A stretch of 37,980 nucleotides of DNA from Gammaproteobacteria bacterium (GTDB lineage: Bacteria > Pseudomonadota > Gammaproteobacteria > GCA-001735895): assembly GCA_024232855.1 (NCBI GenBank), contig JAAEPH010000483.1, positions 1 through 37,980 of the forward strand. The letters run 5' to 3'. The translations under genes were made by a program, and so were the position numbers. The stretch's first letter is position 1. Each line of letters starts with the position of its first letter. Shown piece after piece: positions 24,753 to 35,571 of the stretch. The notes beneath the pieces are model-generated. The model saw only the letters and a list, made by a program, of their open reading frames with translations, ran no database searches and was not told the DNA's origin.

Positions 24753-25721
24753 GTGGTGCATTCGCGCAAGCTGTCCCCGGTCCGGTCATTCAATTTGGGT
24801 GCCATGTCCAGCAAAGCAGAGCTTCTGATCACGCCGCGCCCCGGCGTTGTCGTTTCCAACCTCACCTGTTTTTCGGCGATGGTGATGTGGTCATTTGCGT
24901 TTCCGGTCGCGGAATTAATGCTGCAGAGCTGGGGTACCGTCGCGCTGGTGCTGGTGCGCCAGCTCATCGCGGTCGGCGCCCTGTTCCTGTTCTGGCTTTA
25001 CCTCGACGGGCCTGCACGAATTCGCTCGGCCGACTGGCTGGGTGGGGTCCGTGTAGGTGGCGTTGGTTTTGGTCTCGGCTCGATCATGTTCCTGGTCGGT
25101 CAGAGCATGTCCGATGCGGTGACCCCGGCGATCGCCGCATCGATGATGCCGATCGTCGGTGCGCTGCTGGAAGTGACTCTCGACGGGCGGCGTCTGCGTC
25201 CGCGGCTTGTCAGCGGCATCGTGTTTGCGCTGCTGGGCGGTTTGCTCGCCACAGGAGCGCGAATGGGCGAGGGAAACTTCGGCTGGGGCAGCCTGCTGTG
25301 CCTGTTCTCGGTTGTTCTGTTTGCCTGGGCGACACGCGCCACGACGCGGGGTTTTCGTTCGCTCTCCTTTGTCGGGCAGACCACGATCACGCTCTGCGGT
25401 AGCCTCCTTGTGGTACTGGCCGTGTACCTGCTCATGCTGTTGATCGATATTCCCGGAACGGCAATCGGAATACACGACTCGCGTCATGTCCTGTTGCTGT
25501 TGTTTACTTCGATCGCCTCGCTTGCGCTGGCCCAGTTCATGTGGATCAGGGGCGCCGCCGGCCTGGGAATCCTGCTCGCGTCGCTGCACGTGAATGCAGT
25601 GCCGTTTTACGTCATGGTTGCCGTCGTGCTGTTTCTCGGTGAATCCTGGAACTGGGGGCAGGCGGCGGGCGCCGCGCTGGTTGCGATCGGGGTGCTGCTG
25701 GCGCAATCGGCATCACGTTAA
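24753..25721 (+). CDS. DMT-superfamily (EamA) transporter
   Basis: A 322-aa inner-membrane permease with ten hydrophobic segments in two EamA repeats, the typical layout of drug/metabolite exporters (RhaT/YdcZ-like branch). Repeat 1 begins VVSNLTCFSAMVMWSFAFPV with the WSFAFP motif; the first repeat ends RLRPRLVSGIVFALLGGLLA. Repeat 2 ends AVVLFLGESWNWGQAAGAAL, a classic EamA ending. The start may be GTG 24753 or, equally plausible, ATG 24804, which would give 305 aa. The substrate is unknown. It stands alone between two palindromic elements. Confidence 0.85.
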   Translation: MVHSRKLSPVRSFNLGAMSSKAELLITPRPGVVVSNLTCFSAMVMWSFAFPVAELMLQSWGTVALVLVRQLIAVGALFLFWLYLDGPARIRSADWLGGVRVGGVGFGLGSIMFLVGQSMSDAVTPAIAASMMPIVGALLEVTLDGRRLRPRLVSGIVFALLGGLLATGARMGEGNFGWGSLLCLFSVVLFAWATRATTRGFRSLSFVGQTTITLCGSLLVVLAVYLLMLLIDIPGTAIGIHDSRHVLLLLFTSIASLALAQFMWIRGAAGLGILLASLHVNAVPFYVMVAVVLFLGESWNWGQAAGAALVAIGVLLAQSASR

Positions 25722-25744
25722 CCCGCATCGCTCACCAGGATGAC

Positions 25745-25860
25745 GGGCCCTCGCTTGTTCTTTGAATTCACAAGGAATTTTCTTCAGGCGGGTTACGCAC
25801 TGTTATTCCGCTCCTTCAGAAATTCCCTTGTGAATCCAAAGCCCTGCGCGATGATGTGCA
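25745..25860. repeat. Diverged copy of the palindromic element seen at 1 and 1560
   Basis: CTTTGAATTCACAAGG (25760-25775) pairs with CCTTGTGAATCCAAAG (25826-25841), and the arms continue to about 25 bp with one gap. Read on the minus strand, ATCGCGCAG precedes the arm, as in AATCGCGCAG...TTCACAAGG of the copies near 1 and 1590. So it looks like an older, shorter member of that family. The gene-free gap 25722-26160 shows nothing else that could be named. Confidence 0.6.
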
Positions 25861-26160
25861 AGGAAGCACGAATGCGGTGGAGGCAGGAGCCGAGAACCGC
25901 CATCCCGCCCCCTGGTGAGCGATGCGGGCTAGAACGGGCGTTTTTCCACCCTCGGGTATAGACTCTTGATCGAGGGAACACTCGAATCTTGTCCTTCCCA
26001 GTCAGAGGTTCAATTACCGATCTTGAAATGACCGTCACGAAACGCCTGTTCATCGGTAGGGATGCGGCTGAAGGTATTGGTTTCGTGAGCGATTTCAGTG
26101 GTAAGAATTCGAAAGCTCATTGCTCCATCCTGACGCCAGGCTTGTCTGGATTTTTCCCTG

Positions 26161-26922
26161 TTACTCGTCTTCGGCCAGCATCGCTAAATCGTTGGCAGCC
26201 TTACGCAACAATGGCAGGTAGCGTTCACTTTGATTGATGGAGATACGCGACGCCGGAGCCTGGATCGCGAGCGAACTATAAAATCTGCCTCGCTTGTCCT
26301 TGATAGGTACCGCGATGGCGACAACATCATCATAAAATTCCTGGTTGTCGATAGAGAACTGTTGCCGTTCGATATTATCGATTTCGGCGAGCAGCATGTC
26401 GGGATCGGTAATCGTGTTTTTTGCGCGAGCCTCAAGCTTTAGCTTATTGATTACCGCCTTGCGCCGGGATTTTGGCAGCGTACTCAGGTAAAGTTTGCCG
26501 CTCGCGGTGCAGTAAAGTGGAACCCGCATCCCGATTGAAAACTGCAGCCGCAATGGTGCCTGGGTTTCAACGCGATCAGAGTAGGCCATGTACAGACCAT
26601 CGGGGTAGGCGATATTGCAGGTTTCACCGACCTTCTCTGACAGTTCGGTCAGTATTGCGTGGCGTGTGGCACCGAAACGAGAGTTGGCCAGGACTCCGAC
26701 AGCAACATCAAAAAGGCGATTGCCGGCCTGATAACTTTTACCATCGATTCTCTTGAGCAGGTATCCCCGCGCTTCGAGCTTGGCGCAGAGCCGGTGCGCG
26801 GTTGCCTTGGGCAGGTTCAGCACCTCGTTGATCTCGGTTGCGCTAAGCGGCTTCGTCGATGCGGCGACGGTGTCGAGAATATCGAGCACCCGCTCGATCG
26901 TGGAACCGCGTTCGCGTTTCAT
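26161..26922 (-). CDS. IclR-family transcriptional regulator
   Basis: A 253-aa regulator. The N-terminal winged helix has TIERVLDILDTVAASTKPLS and EINEVLNLPKATAHRLCAKL; the wing follows as GYLLKRIDGKSYQAGNRLFD. The effector domain (about 80-250) has GETCNIAYPDGLYMAYSDRV, GMRVPLYCTASGKLYLSTL and FYDDVVAIAVPIKDKRGRF. These are the standard IclR blocks; the ligand is usually a small organic acid. It lies directly downstream of the TRAP transporter genes on the same strand (85 nt from the permease stop), so it probably regulates them. Confidence 0.9.
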   Translation of the reverse strand: MKRERGSTIERVLDILDTVAASTKPLSATEINEVLNLPKATAHRLCAKLEARGYLLKRIDGKSYQAGNRLFDVAVGVLANSRFGATRHAILTELSEKVGETCNIAYPDGLYMAYSDRVETQAPLRLQFSIGMRVPLYCTASGKLYLSTLPKSRRKAVINKLKLEARAKNTITDPDMLLAEIDNIERQQFSIDNQEFYDDVVAIAVPIKDKRGRFYSSLAIQAPASRISINQSERYLPLLRKAANDLAMLAEDE

Positions 26923-27005
26923 ACGTGTCGGCCTTTGTCAGGATAGATATCAGCATGCCGGGCGCTTGCCCATGAAAAGGTAGATCTAAGGAGATGCACC
27001 ATGAT

Positions 27006-29480
27006 TTACCCACCAGACATTACTTTGGGTAGCCAAAGCACCAGTTGCGGGAAGGCAAACAGCAGGATGAGACCGAAGAGTTGAATCAGCATGAACTGCA
27101 TCATGCCCAGGTAAATGTCCCTGAGATCCCAATCCGGCACGACCCCCTTCAGAAAGTAGGCTGACAAGGCCACAGGTGGGGATAGCCAGGCTGTCTGCAG
27201 GTTCACCGCGACCAGAATGCCAAACCAGACCATCAGGTCGTAGCGATCCAGCCCGTGGATGTCCAATCCTGCGACCGTCGGCAGCAAAATTGGCACAACG
27301 ATCAGAACGATGGGTACCCACTCCAGTGGCCATCCGAGCAGGAAGATCAATGCCATGACCAATAACAGTATCAAGTAAGGCGACATGTCGAGGCCAAGTA
27401 GCAACTCAGTCATCATCTTTGGCGTGCCCAAGAAACTGAATTCGGCGCCAAAGAAGTTCGATGCGGCAACCAGGAACATAATCAAAACCGTGATCTCCAG
27501 GGCTTTGGTCAGACTGTCAAAGAAACTCGGAATGGTGAACTTGCCGTAAACGACAGATAACAAGATGGCACCAAAGGCGCCCATCGCTGCGGCTTCAGCC
27601 GGTGTTGCCAGGCCAAGGAGAATCGACCCCAAAGCAAAAGAAATCAGGATTGTCGGAGGCATGAGCCCCGCAAAGAACTCATCCCAGAGATCCGAAAAAT
27701 GGAACTCACTGTCAGCCGAAGCGCTATAAATCGGCGGTCCCAGATACGCCAAAAGCACGGTAAATGCAGCAAAGGTGATCGACCAGATCGGCAGGCTACC
27801 ATCCTCACCCATATTCGCAGAGATCATATAGAGGTGGAAGATCACCGTGATCGGAAGCACGATCCTGAGTACATTCAAACGACGGTATGCGGTATAGGCG
27901 ACGGCACAGGTAATGGCCAAAACGATCAAGCCGCCAAATGGCATCACACCGCCAAAAGCACCGCCCATGGCCAGGCCAAAGACTCGGCAAACAGTTAAAA
28001 CGCCCAGGCAGATCAGCGCTACCTCAGCGCCATAAAATGCGGACGTTTTGGGTTGATCCTCTTCTGACAAAATTGGCCCGAGGTCCGGATTCAGCCAGCA
28101 GCGTCCAAGCGTGTAGAGCAGGTAAAGGGTAGCCAGCAGGGCGCCGGGAATAAAGGCTCCACGGAAGAGGTCAAGCGTTGAAACTTCCAGAACAGGCCCC
28201 ATGACGATCAGCATAATCGAGGGAGGTATCAGAATGCCCAGTGTGCCGCCGGCGGTGATGGTTCCGGCCGCAAGCTTGACATCATAGCCGGATCTGGTCA
28301 TGGTCGCGCCAGCCATGATCCCCAGCAGGGTCACTGAAGCGCCCACGATGCCAGTGGCTGCTGCAAAAATTGTGGATACGATCAGCACGGCGATGAACAG
28401 CGCACCGCGGACGCGCGACATGATCATCTGGATCGACGCAAACAACCGGTCCATCAAGCCCGCCGCTTCCATTACGATCCCCATCAGGACAAAGAGAGGC
28501 ACCGCCATGAGCTGATCGTTCAACATGGTGGAGTTTGTGTTCAGGGTCATCAACAGCGTGGTCAACTTGAAGTTGGCGCCCCAAATACCGAAGACAAATG
28601 CGAGGAAGATCAACGTGAACGCAATTGGAAAGCCGATAAAGATCACTAAGAGCATGGCTGTTAGCATGATCAATCCGATGGTAGCCTTGTCCATGTTCGG
28701 TCGGGCCGACATGAGGTCGGAAAACGATTCGCCACCGGGGACCATGCCCGGTTGGAACACCGCCAGAACGAGCCAGATCAGTGCGATCAAATAGACAGGC
28801 AAGGCCCGTACGAACCAGCGTTCTCGCTCTTTACCCATCTTGTGAAATGCGCGGAAAATTTCAGGGAGGCCTTGCAGCATCAAGAGGAAGGCACCGACTG
28901 GCATCGCTATGCGCGCGGGCCACAAAAGTGGTCCCCAGGCACTGTCGACCTGCATGGTTTCACCCCTTGAAAAGGCGAGCCACCAGAACTCTGAGGCGAT
29001 AATGGTAAAGAAGATCATCGAAGGCATAAAGAACAGGAGGTACAGTGATGCGTCCACTGTCGCTTGTGTCTTTGCCGACCAATTTCGGTAGAGGAAGTCG
29101 GCGCGGATATGAACCCCGCGCATCAGACCATAGCCCGCGGCCGCCATGAAGAGTACCCCGGCTATCATACGACTGGTGTCATACACCCAGAGCGTGGGGC
29201 CAAGTCCAAGGGTTCGGGCGAGATTTTCGAACCCGGCATCTTGCAAGATCGCAAAGGAGTTTCGTGAAATGACTTCGAGCACCACTACGACAATGAGCGG
29301 CACCATGAGCAGGGCAATAATTTGACCCGCCCGGTAATTAATGACGTCAATCGCCGCGGTTATCGGGCGTTGCCAGGATGTCATATCCTCTGGCGTTTCA
29401 CCCGGGGACTCGGCACGACGCTCCGCAATCAGTTCGTCCGCAATCTCGAGATCTTCTGGATTTACCTCTTCTTCAGCCAT
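27006..29480 (-). CDS. TRAP transporter permease, fused DctQ-DctM
   Basis: An 824-aa membrane protein joining both TRAP permease subunits. After an acidic 40-residue N-terminus comes the DctQ part (about residues 45-250, four helices; IIALLMVPLIVVVVLEVISR, YGLMRGVHIRADFLYRNWS). The DctM part (about 265-824, some twelve helices) shows MLLVIFIGFPIAFTLIFLAF, VPLFVLMGIVMEAAGLMDR, LLGIMAGATMTRSGYDVK and GTLGILIPPSIMLIVMGPV. ATG 29480 is preferred over 29486 because GGGGAG then sits 7 nt upstream. It imports an organic acid using the sodium gradient together with the DctP protein encoded 111 nt upstream. Confidence 0.9.
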   Translation of the reverse strand: MAEEEVNPEDLEIADELIAERRAESPGETPEDMTSWQRPITAAIDVINYRAGQIIALLMVPLIVVVVLEVISRNSFAILQDAGFENLARTLGLGPTLWVYDTSRMIAGVLFMAAAGYGLMRGVHIRADFLYRNWSAKTQATVDASLYLLFFMPSMIFFTIIASEFWWLAFSRGETMQVDSAWGPLLWPARIAMPVGAFLLMLQGLPEIFRAFHKMGKERERWFVRALPVYLIALIWLVLAVFQPGMVPGGESFSDLMSARPNMDKATIGLIMLTAMLLVIFIGFPIAFTLIFLAFVFGIWGANFKLTTLLMTLNTNSTMLNDQLMAVPLFVLMGIVMEAAGLMDRLFASIQMIMSRVRGALFIAVLIVSTIFAAATGIVGASVTLLGIMAGATMTRSGYDVKLAAGTITAGGTLGILIPPSIMLIVMGPVLEVSTLDLFRGAFIPGALLATLYLLYTLGRCWLNPDLGPILSEEDQPKTSAFYGAEVALICLGVLTVCRVFGLAMGGAFGGVMPFGGLIVLAITCAVAYTAYRRLNVLRIVLPITVIFHLYMISANMGEDGSLPIWSITFAAFTVLLAYLGPPIYSASADSEFHFSDLWDEFFAGLMPPTILISFALGSILLGLATPAEAAAMGAFGAILLSVVYGKFTIPSFFDSLTKALEITVLIMFLVAASNFFGAEFSFLGTPKMMTELLLGLDMSPYLILLLVMALIFLLGWPLEWVPIVLIVVPILLPTVAGLDIHGLDRYDLMVWFGILVAVNLQTAWLSPPVALSAYFLKGVVPDWDLRDIYLGMMQFMLIQLFGLILLFAFPQLVLWLPKVMSGG

Positions 29481-29597
29481 GCCCATTCTCCCCTTTTATG
29501 TTTGTGCCTATTTCGGGCTCTCATTATTCAAGCAGGGCTAAGGCCCTTACAGAAACTTCGAAGCGAGGCCCCGATGGGCCTCGCAACGAAGTCTTTT

Positions 29598-30695
29598 TTA
29601 TTTGAGAGTTGCTGCGTGTGCGCGACCCAAACTTGCGTTTGAGGTCTGTGCACCCGCCCAGAATGGTACCACGGTGTCGGCGAAATCCTTTTGCGACTGC
29701 CACACTTCTGCGAAGAACTTGTTTTCTGCCGCAGCGGCTTCGAGCGACTTTTTAGCTGCCGCCATGTACTCCGTGAAGTAATCCGCTGGCGTATCTTCCA
29801 GGATAACACCGTGATTATCCGTCAGATCTTTCAGCGCTTTACCGTTCTCATAGATTCGGTAGGACAGGGATTTTGACAGAGACGCGTTTGCCGCCACTTC
29901 CAGTGCTTTCTGCTCAATCGGGCTCAGTGACTTGTAGAAATCGCCGTTCACATACATGTCCGCGTTCACGGTCACCTGGTGCAGACCCTGGAGGTAGTAG
30001 TGCTTTAGCACTTTCTGGAAACCAAAGACGGAGTCTGGCTTGGGGCAGCACCACTCGGCTGCGTCGATCGTGCCTTTCTCAAGCGCTGGCAGGATGTCGC
30101 CGCCGCCCATAGCAACCGCTGGAACACCGATTTCAGCGTATGCGGCACCAACCATGCCCGGAGGTGCACGGAAGCGTAATTTACGGAAGTCATCCATCGA
30201 CTTGATCGGCTTTGGGAACCAACCGAGTGCCTCAGGGCCCACTGGCTGCAGCATGAAACCTTTGACGTTCACGCCCATTTCATCCCACAGGCGGTCATAC
30301 AGCTCCTTGCCACCGCCGTACTGGAACCAGCTCAGGAACGCGATGTTATCGAGACCAACACCGGCGCCCGCAACAGGCGCGCCGAACAAGTTAGCCGCAA
30401 CGTGCTTGCCACCCCAATAGTGTGTCCAGGCAAAGCCACCTTCAACGAGCCCCGCGTCAACGGCATCAATGATGTCTCGTGGTCCGACAACAGCGCCTGC
30501 CGGCAGTACTTCGACGGTGAGCGACCCATTGGTCAGCGCTGCGACGTCTTTACCGAACTCCTTCAACATAACGACTTCGTCAGCTGAGGTGGGTAGCACC
30601 GACTGGATACGCAAGACCTTGTCAGCCGCCATGGCAGACGATGCCATGAGGGTCAAGGCTGCTGCACTGGCAGCAATATATTTAAGCTTGATCAT
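29598..30695 (-). CDS. TRAP transporter substrate-binding protein (DctP, TakP-like)
   Basis: A 365-aa periplasmic binding protein with a signal peptide (residues 1-23, ending ASSAMA). The mature part has LRIQSVLPTSADEVVMLKEF, FGKDVAALTNGSLTVEVLPA and DFRKLRFRAPPGMVGAAYAE, which carries the carboxylate-binding Arg of the family. GGGDILPALEKGTIDAAEWC is the TakP/FcbT1-type block ('AL..G.idA.Ew'), pointing to 2-oxo acids, aromatic acids or similar carboxylates. A TakP-like form often dimerises by a C-terminal helix, and a helical C-terminus is present. It is the first gene of the TRAP operon and has GAGGAGT before its ATG. A terminator-like hairpin sits just upstream in its leader. Confidence 0.9.
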   Translation of the reverse strand: MIKLKYIAASAAALTLMASSAMAADKVLRIQSVLPTSADEVVMLKEFGKDVAALTNGSLTVEVLPAGAVVGPRDIIDAVDAGLVEGGFAWTHYWGGKHVAANLFGAPVAGAGVGLDNIAFLSWFQYGGGKELYDRLWDEMGVNVKGFMLQPVGPEALGWFPKPIKSMDDFRKLRFRAPPGMVGAAYAEIGVPAVAMGGGDILPALEKGTIDAAEWCCPKPDSVFGFQKVLKHYYLQGLHQVTVNADMYVNGDFYKSLSPIEQKALEVAANASLSKSLSYRIYENGKALKDLTDNHGVILEDTPADYFTEYMAAAKKSLEAAAAENKFFAEVWQSQKDFADTVVPFWAGAQTSNASLGRAHAATLK

Positions 30696-30712
30696 ATCTA
30701 CTCCTCATAATT

Positions 30713-30753
30713 AAAAAGCCTTCGCCATGTTTATGCGTCGCGAGGCTGAAGGC
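30713..30753 (-). terminator. Leader terminator/attenuator before dctP
   Basis: Read on the minus strand, GCCTTC-A-GCC and GGCGAAGGC form a 9-bp stem with one bulged A and a 17-nt loop, followed at once by TTTTT. It lies 18 nt before the dctP start, between any promoter and the ribosome-binding site. With no minus-strand gene upstream for at least 3 kb, it cannot simply end another transcript, so attenuation is the best reading. Confidence 0.6.
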
Positions 30754-30861
30754 AGCGCCCCGGAGCTTGTTGGGCCGGCGATCCGGCTTCAATCGAATAA
30801 GGGAAATCGAAAAATTTAGTTTAAATGAGACTCCCGGTCCCGATCTTACAGTTTTTTGTGG

Positions 30862-30879
30862 TTTAGTAACAGAACTAAA
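30862..30879. promoter_or_regulatory. Candidate regulator site between dctP and GMC genes
   Basis: TTTAGT-aacaga-ACTAAA is a perfect 6-bp inverted repeat in the AT-rich divergent region (30696-31049). It may bind the IclR regulator or another factor controlling the TRAP operon and the GMC gene. A related TTTAGTTTAAAT lies near 30818. Nothing else in this gap could be named apart from the leader hairpin. Confidence 0.35.
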
Positions 30880-31049
30880 TACACAGTATGTTTCGTCTAG
30901 GCTTGGTACCCAAAAACCCCAATTTGGTGGAGCTATTCAGAATAGAACCAACTAATAGACTTGCAAAAGGGGCTTAAACGAGAAAATTTGTTCCTTTTTA
31001 GCCTTACTTATTGTATCGTCGAATCGAAACGTATAACGACAAGGGGCTC

Positions 31050-32639
31050 GTGGATCAATTCGATTATATCGTCGTTGGTGCCGGATCGGCTGGCTGCGTG
31101 CTCGCCAATCGGCTGTCGGCAAATTCGGCGCACAAGGTGCTGTTACTCGAGGCCGGCGGTAAGGACTTAAGCCCGTGGCTGCACATTCCGGTCGGTTATT
31201 TCAAGACCATGCACAACCCGGCTTTCGACTGGTGTTACATGACCGAACCCGATCCCGGCATTGCCAACCGCCAGCTGCAGTGGCCGCGCGGCAAGGTGCT
31301 CGGCGGTTCCAGCGCGCTCAACGGTTTACTTTACGTGCGCGGCCAGCCCGAGGACTACGATCGCTGGGTCGAGCTCGGCAACCCGGGATGGGCTTACGAC
31401 GAGGTGCTGGCGTACTTCAAAAAATCGGAAGACAATTCGCGCGGTGCCGATGCATTTCACGCCATCGGCGGGCCGCAAAAGGTTTCCGACCTGCGCCTGC
31501 GGCGCCCGATCGCCGAACATTTCATCCAGGCGGCCACCGAAATCGGCATTCCGCTGAACGAAGACTACAACGGCAGCCAGCAGGAGGGCGTCGGTTATTT
31601 CCAGCAAACCGCGTATAACGGGTTCCGCTGGAGTACCGCGAAAAGTTTCCTGCGCCCCGCCAGGGGCCGCGCCAACCTCAGCGTGGTGACCCGCGCCCAG
31701 GTCACCAGCCTCGCCTTCGACGGCAAGCGCGTCACCGGGGTCAACTACCGGCGCGGGCACGAACGCAACACCGCGAACGCCAGCGCGGAGGTCATTCTCA
31801 GCGCCGGCGCGATCAATTCACCGCAAATCCTGCAGAATTCCGGCGTCGGCGATCCGGCGTGGCTGCAGCAGGCCGGCATCGATACTCGCCACGCGTTGCC
31901 CGGCGTCGGCAAGAACCTGCAGGACCATTTGCAGATACGCCTGGTTTTCAAGACCAATAAGCGCACCCTCAACGATGAATTGAACAACCCGTTAAAACGC
32001 ATGATGGTTGGCATGCAGTACATGCTGACGCGCAGCGGTCCATTGACGCTGGCGGCGAGCCAGGTTGCGATCTTCACGCGCTCCAGCGAAGACGTCGAGC
32101 GTCCCGACATCCAGTTCCACATGCAGCCGCTTTCGGCCGACAAGCCCGGCGACGGCGTGCACCCGTTTTCGGCATTTACGTCGTCGGTATGCCAGCTGCG
32201 TCCTTTCAGCCGCGGCGAAGTCGTGGTCGAAACCAGCGATCCGATGGCCTACCCGAAAATTTACCCGAATTATTTATCCGACGAGCGCGACTGTGCGGTT
32301 GCGATCGGCGGCATCAAGGTCGCGCGCCGCATCGCCGAGGCCCCCGCCCTGCGTAATTGCGTCATCGACGAATACGTGCCGGGGCGCGAATTCCAGAGCG
32401 ACGAGGAATTGCTCGATGCGGCACGCCGCCACAGCCAGACGATTTATCACCCGGCGTCTACCTGCAAGATGGGAAACGACGATGCGGCCGTGGTCGATCA
32501 TCAACTGCGCGTGCACGGAATCGAAGGTTTACGCGTCGCCGATGCGTCGATCATGCCGGAAATAGTGTCCGGCAATACCAACGCGCCGACAATCATGATT
32601 GCGGAGAAGGCAGCCGACATGATTCTGGGCAAAAAGTAG
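31050..32639 (+). CDS. GMC-family FAD oxidoreductase (choline dehydrogenase-like)
   Basis: A 529-aa flavoprotein oxidising an alcohol to an aldehyde or ketone. The FAD fingerprint [20 protein letters not shown] opens the protein, GMC signature 1 is [20 protein letters not shown], and signature 2 is [17 protein letters not shown]. The catalytic pair is in [15 protein letters not shown] (His) and [19 protein letters not shown] (Asn). GTG 31050 is chosen as the start since homologues begin just before FDYIVVG and AAGGGG precedes it; a TTG at 31011 would add 13 residues. It is divergent from the TRAP operon, which could import its substrate or an oxidised product. The exact alcohol is unknown. 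Confidence 0.88.
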   Translation: MDQFDYIVVGAGSAGCVLANRLSANSAHKVLLLEAGGKDLSPWLHIPVGYFKTMHNPAFDWCYMTEPDPGIANRQLQWPRGKVLGGSSALNGLLYVRGQPEDYDRWVELGNPGWAYDEVLAYFKKSEDNSRGADAFHAIGGPQKVSDLRLRRPIAEHFIQAATEIGIPLNEDYNGSQQEGVGYFQQTAYNGFRWSTAKSFLRPARGRANLSVVTRAQVTSLAFDGKRVTGVNYRRGHERNTANASAEVILSAGAINSPQILQNSGVGDPAWLQQAGIDTRHALPGVGKNLQDHLQIRLVFKTNKRTLNDELNNPLKRMMVGMQYMLTRSGPLTLAASQVAIFTRSSEDVERPDIQFHMQPLSADKPGDGVHPFSAFTSSVCQLRPFSRGEVVVETSDPMAYPKIYPNYLSDERDCAVAIGGIKVARRIAEAPALRNCVIDEYVPGREFQSDEELLDAARRHSQTIYHPASTCKMGNDDAAVVDHQLRVHGIEGLRVADASIMPEIVSGNTNAPTIMIAEKAADMILGKK

Positions 32640-32752
32640 TAATCTGGTTGCAATACCGTCGGCATCGAAGCCACCACGGCCACTTACTGCTCCGCCTGTT
32701 ACAAGCTGACACTTAGCACTACTCGCCAAGCGTCAGAAGACGACCCTCAACA

Positions 32753-32780
32753 GTCATTGCGGCCCACGAGCCGCAATGAC
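32753..32780. terminator. Hairpin between convergent GMC and LacI genes
   Basis: GTCATTGCGGC (32753-32763) and GCCGCAATGAC (32770-32780) form a perfect 11-bp stem with a 6-nt loop. It lies in the 344-nt convergent gap 32640-32983 and may end both transcripts, although no T tract follows. The arm resembles dispersed CGTCATTGCG-type genome repeats. The remainder of the gap shows no gene. Confidence 0.6.
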
Positions 32781-32983
32781 GGATAGTGGCCGGAGACTGC
32801 CTCTCGGCGGGATTTATGGGAGTCCGCTTATCGAGAGAGCAGACACAGAAATCGACTGCAGCAGAGGTCGAGAGCGATCCAAAACAGTTGCGCAGCCTAC
32901 TGTCAGCGAATCCCCGTCATGACAGAGTTTCGATAAGCTCAGGCAGTAAATCACTCGCCTTTTCCAACTTTATCTTCTGCTGG

Positions 32984-34063
32984 TCAGAGTTTACTCCGCG
33001 GCTTTGCCGTAGTTTCCCTTACCATTAATTTGGTCTCTATCTCAGCGGGTGGTTCAAGCGGTTGCTGCCTGATTTGCGCCACCAGATACTCAGCCGCATT
33101 TTCACCCATCTCGGCTGATGGCACGTGTATGGTAGTCAGCGTCGGGTTTATTTGCGAACTCATATCGAGATCATCGAAACCGGCAATCGAAATCTCGTCG
33201 GGAATCTTTATTCCGTTTGACTGGCATTCCGCCACTGCCCCCATCGCCAGAATATCGTTGCCGCATAAAACAGCTGTCGGCAATCTGTCCATCTGCAACA
33301 GTTGCCGCATGGCATCGCGACCCTGCTCAACGGAATAGCTTCGTTCAATTATGTTTTCGGTCGCCAGCTTCAGGTTACGTGCTTCTATCGCGTCCCTGAT
33401 TCCCAGCACGCGATCTCTTGCCCGGTCATTGTTGGCAGTTCGTCCAGCGATAATGGCCAGATTGACATGACCCAGTTCGAGCAGATAGTCGGCCATTTTT
33501 CTGGCGGCCTTTCTGTTATCGAAACCAATATAAGGCTGCGATGAGTCGGAGTCCCAGGCCCAGCAATTAACGTAGGGAACGCGCTTTTCATCGAGCAACT
33601 GCAGCAATGCCGGATCGTGTTGCGACCCCACCATCAACAGTGCATCTACGCCCTGGCGTAATAACATCTTGACCTCGTTCAGCTCCTCGACAAGGTCGTA
33701 TTCGTGACTGGCGACAATCAATGTGTAGTCATGCTGCCTAAGCCTGCGCTGTAAGCTTTGTATACCCGCCGCGAATAGCGCGTTGTCCAGGGTCGGTACA
33801 ACGGCACCGATAATTCCGGAGTGGCGCGATGCCAGTGCCCTGGCCGCGCCATCGGGGATGTAACCAAGCTCTTCGATCGACGCATTTACCGCAATCCGGC
33901 TCTTGGCGGCGACTTTTTCGGGGTTGTTTATCACCCTGGAAACGGTGGCCGTGGAAACACCGGAATGTTGCGCGACATCGCCCAGGGAAACGCTTTTTGC
34001 AGTGAGGATTCTTTGACGGCTCGATCCGGCGTTGCTGTTTTTTGCTTTTAGTCTTTTCGGCAT
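32984..34063 (-). CDS. LacI-family transcriptional regulator
   Basis: A 359-aa repressor. A basic N-terminal tail is followed by the LacI headpiece (about residues 24-70): SLGDVAQHSGVSTATVSRVI and NNPEKVAAKSRIAVNASIEE, then the hinge GYIPDGAARALASRHSGIIG. The periplasmic-binding-like effector domain has ALLMVGSQHDPALLQLL, YIGFDNRKAARKMADYLLEL and AVLCGNDILAMGAVAECQSN, ending with ISIAGFDDLDMSSQINPTLT. It is divergent from the HisD-like gene, and a perfect 36-bp palindrome with the LacI-type core lies between them, so it almost certainly controls that operon. The effector may be the sulfonate substrate or an intermediate (inference). Confidence 0.92.
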   Translation of the reverse strand: MPKRLKAKNSNAGSSRQRILTAKSVSLGDVAQHSGVSTATVSRVINNPEKVAAKSRIAVNASIEELGYIPDGAARALASRHSGIIGAVVPTLDNALFAAGIQSLQRRLRQHDYTLIVASHEYDLVEELNEVKMLLRQGVDALLMVGSQHDPALLQLLDEKRVPYVNCWAWDSDSSQPYIGFDNRKAARKMADYLLELGHVNLAIIAGRTANNDRARDRVLGIRDAIEARNLKLATENIIERSYSVEQGRDAMRQLLQMDRLPTAVLCGNDILAMGAVAECQSNGIKIPDEISIAGFDDLDMSSQINPTLTTIHVPSAEMGENAAEYLVAQIRQQPLEPPAEIETKLMVRETTAKPRSKL

Positions 34064-34174
34064 TTGTTTAATTACGATCTGGGTTTTCTAACAATTTGGC
34101 AATTTGATAGCGAAACCTTCAGGCAAATACTTGCGATATTGTCCACCAATAGCCTGATTTCGTTTGACTGATAG

Positions 34175-35536
<1,362 letters not shown>

Positions 35537-35571
35537 GCACGGATATTTCGGCAGCCGAATCGAGTAGACAG

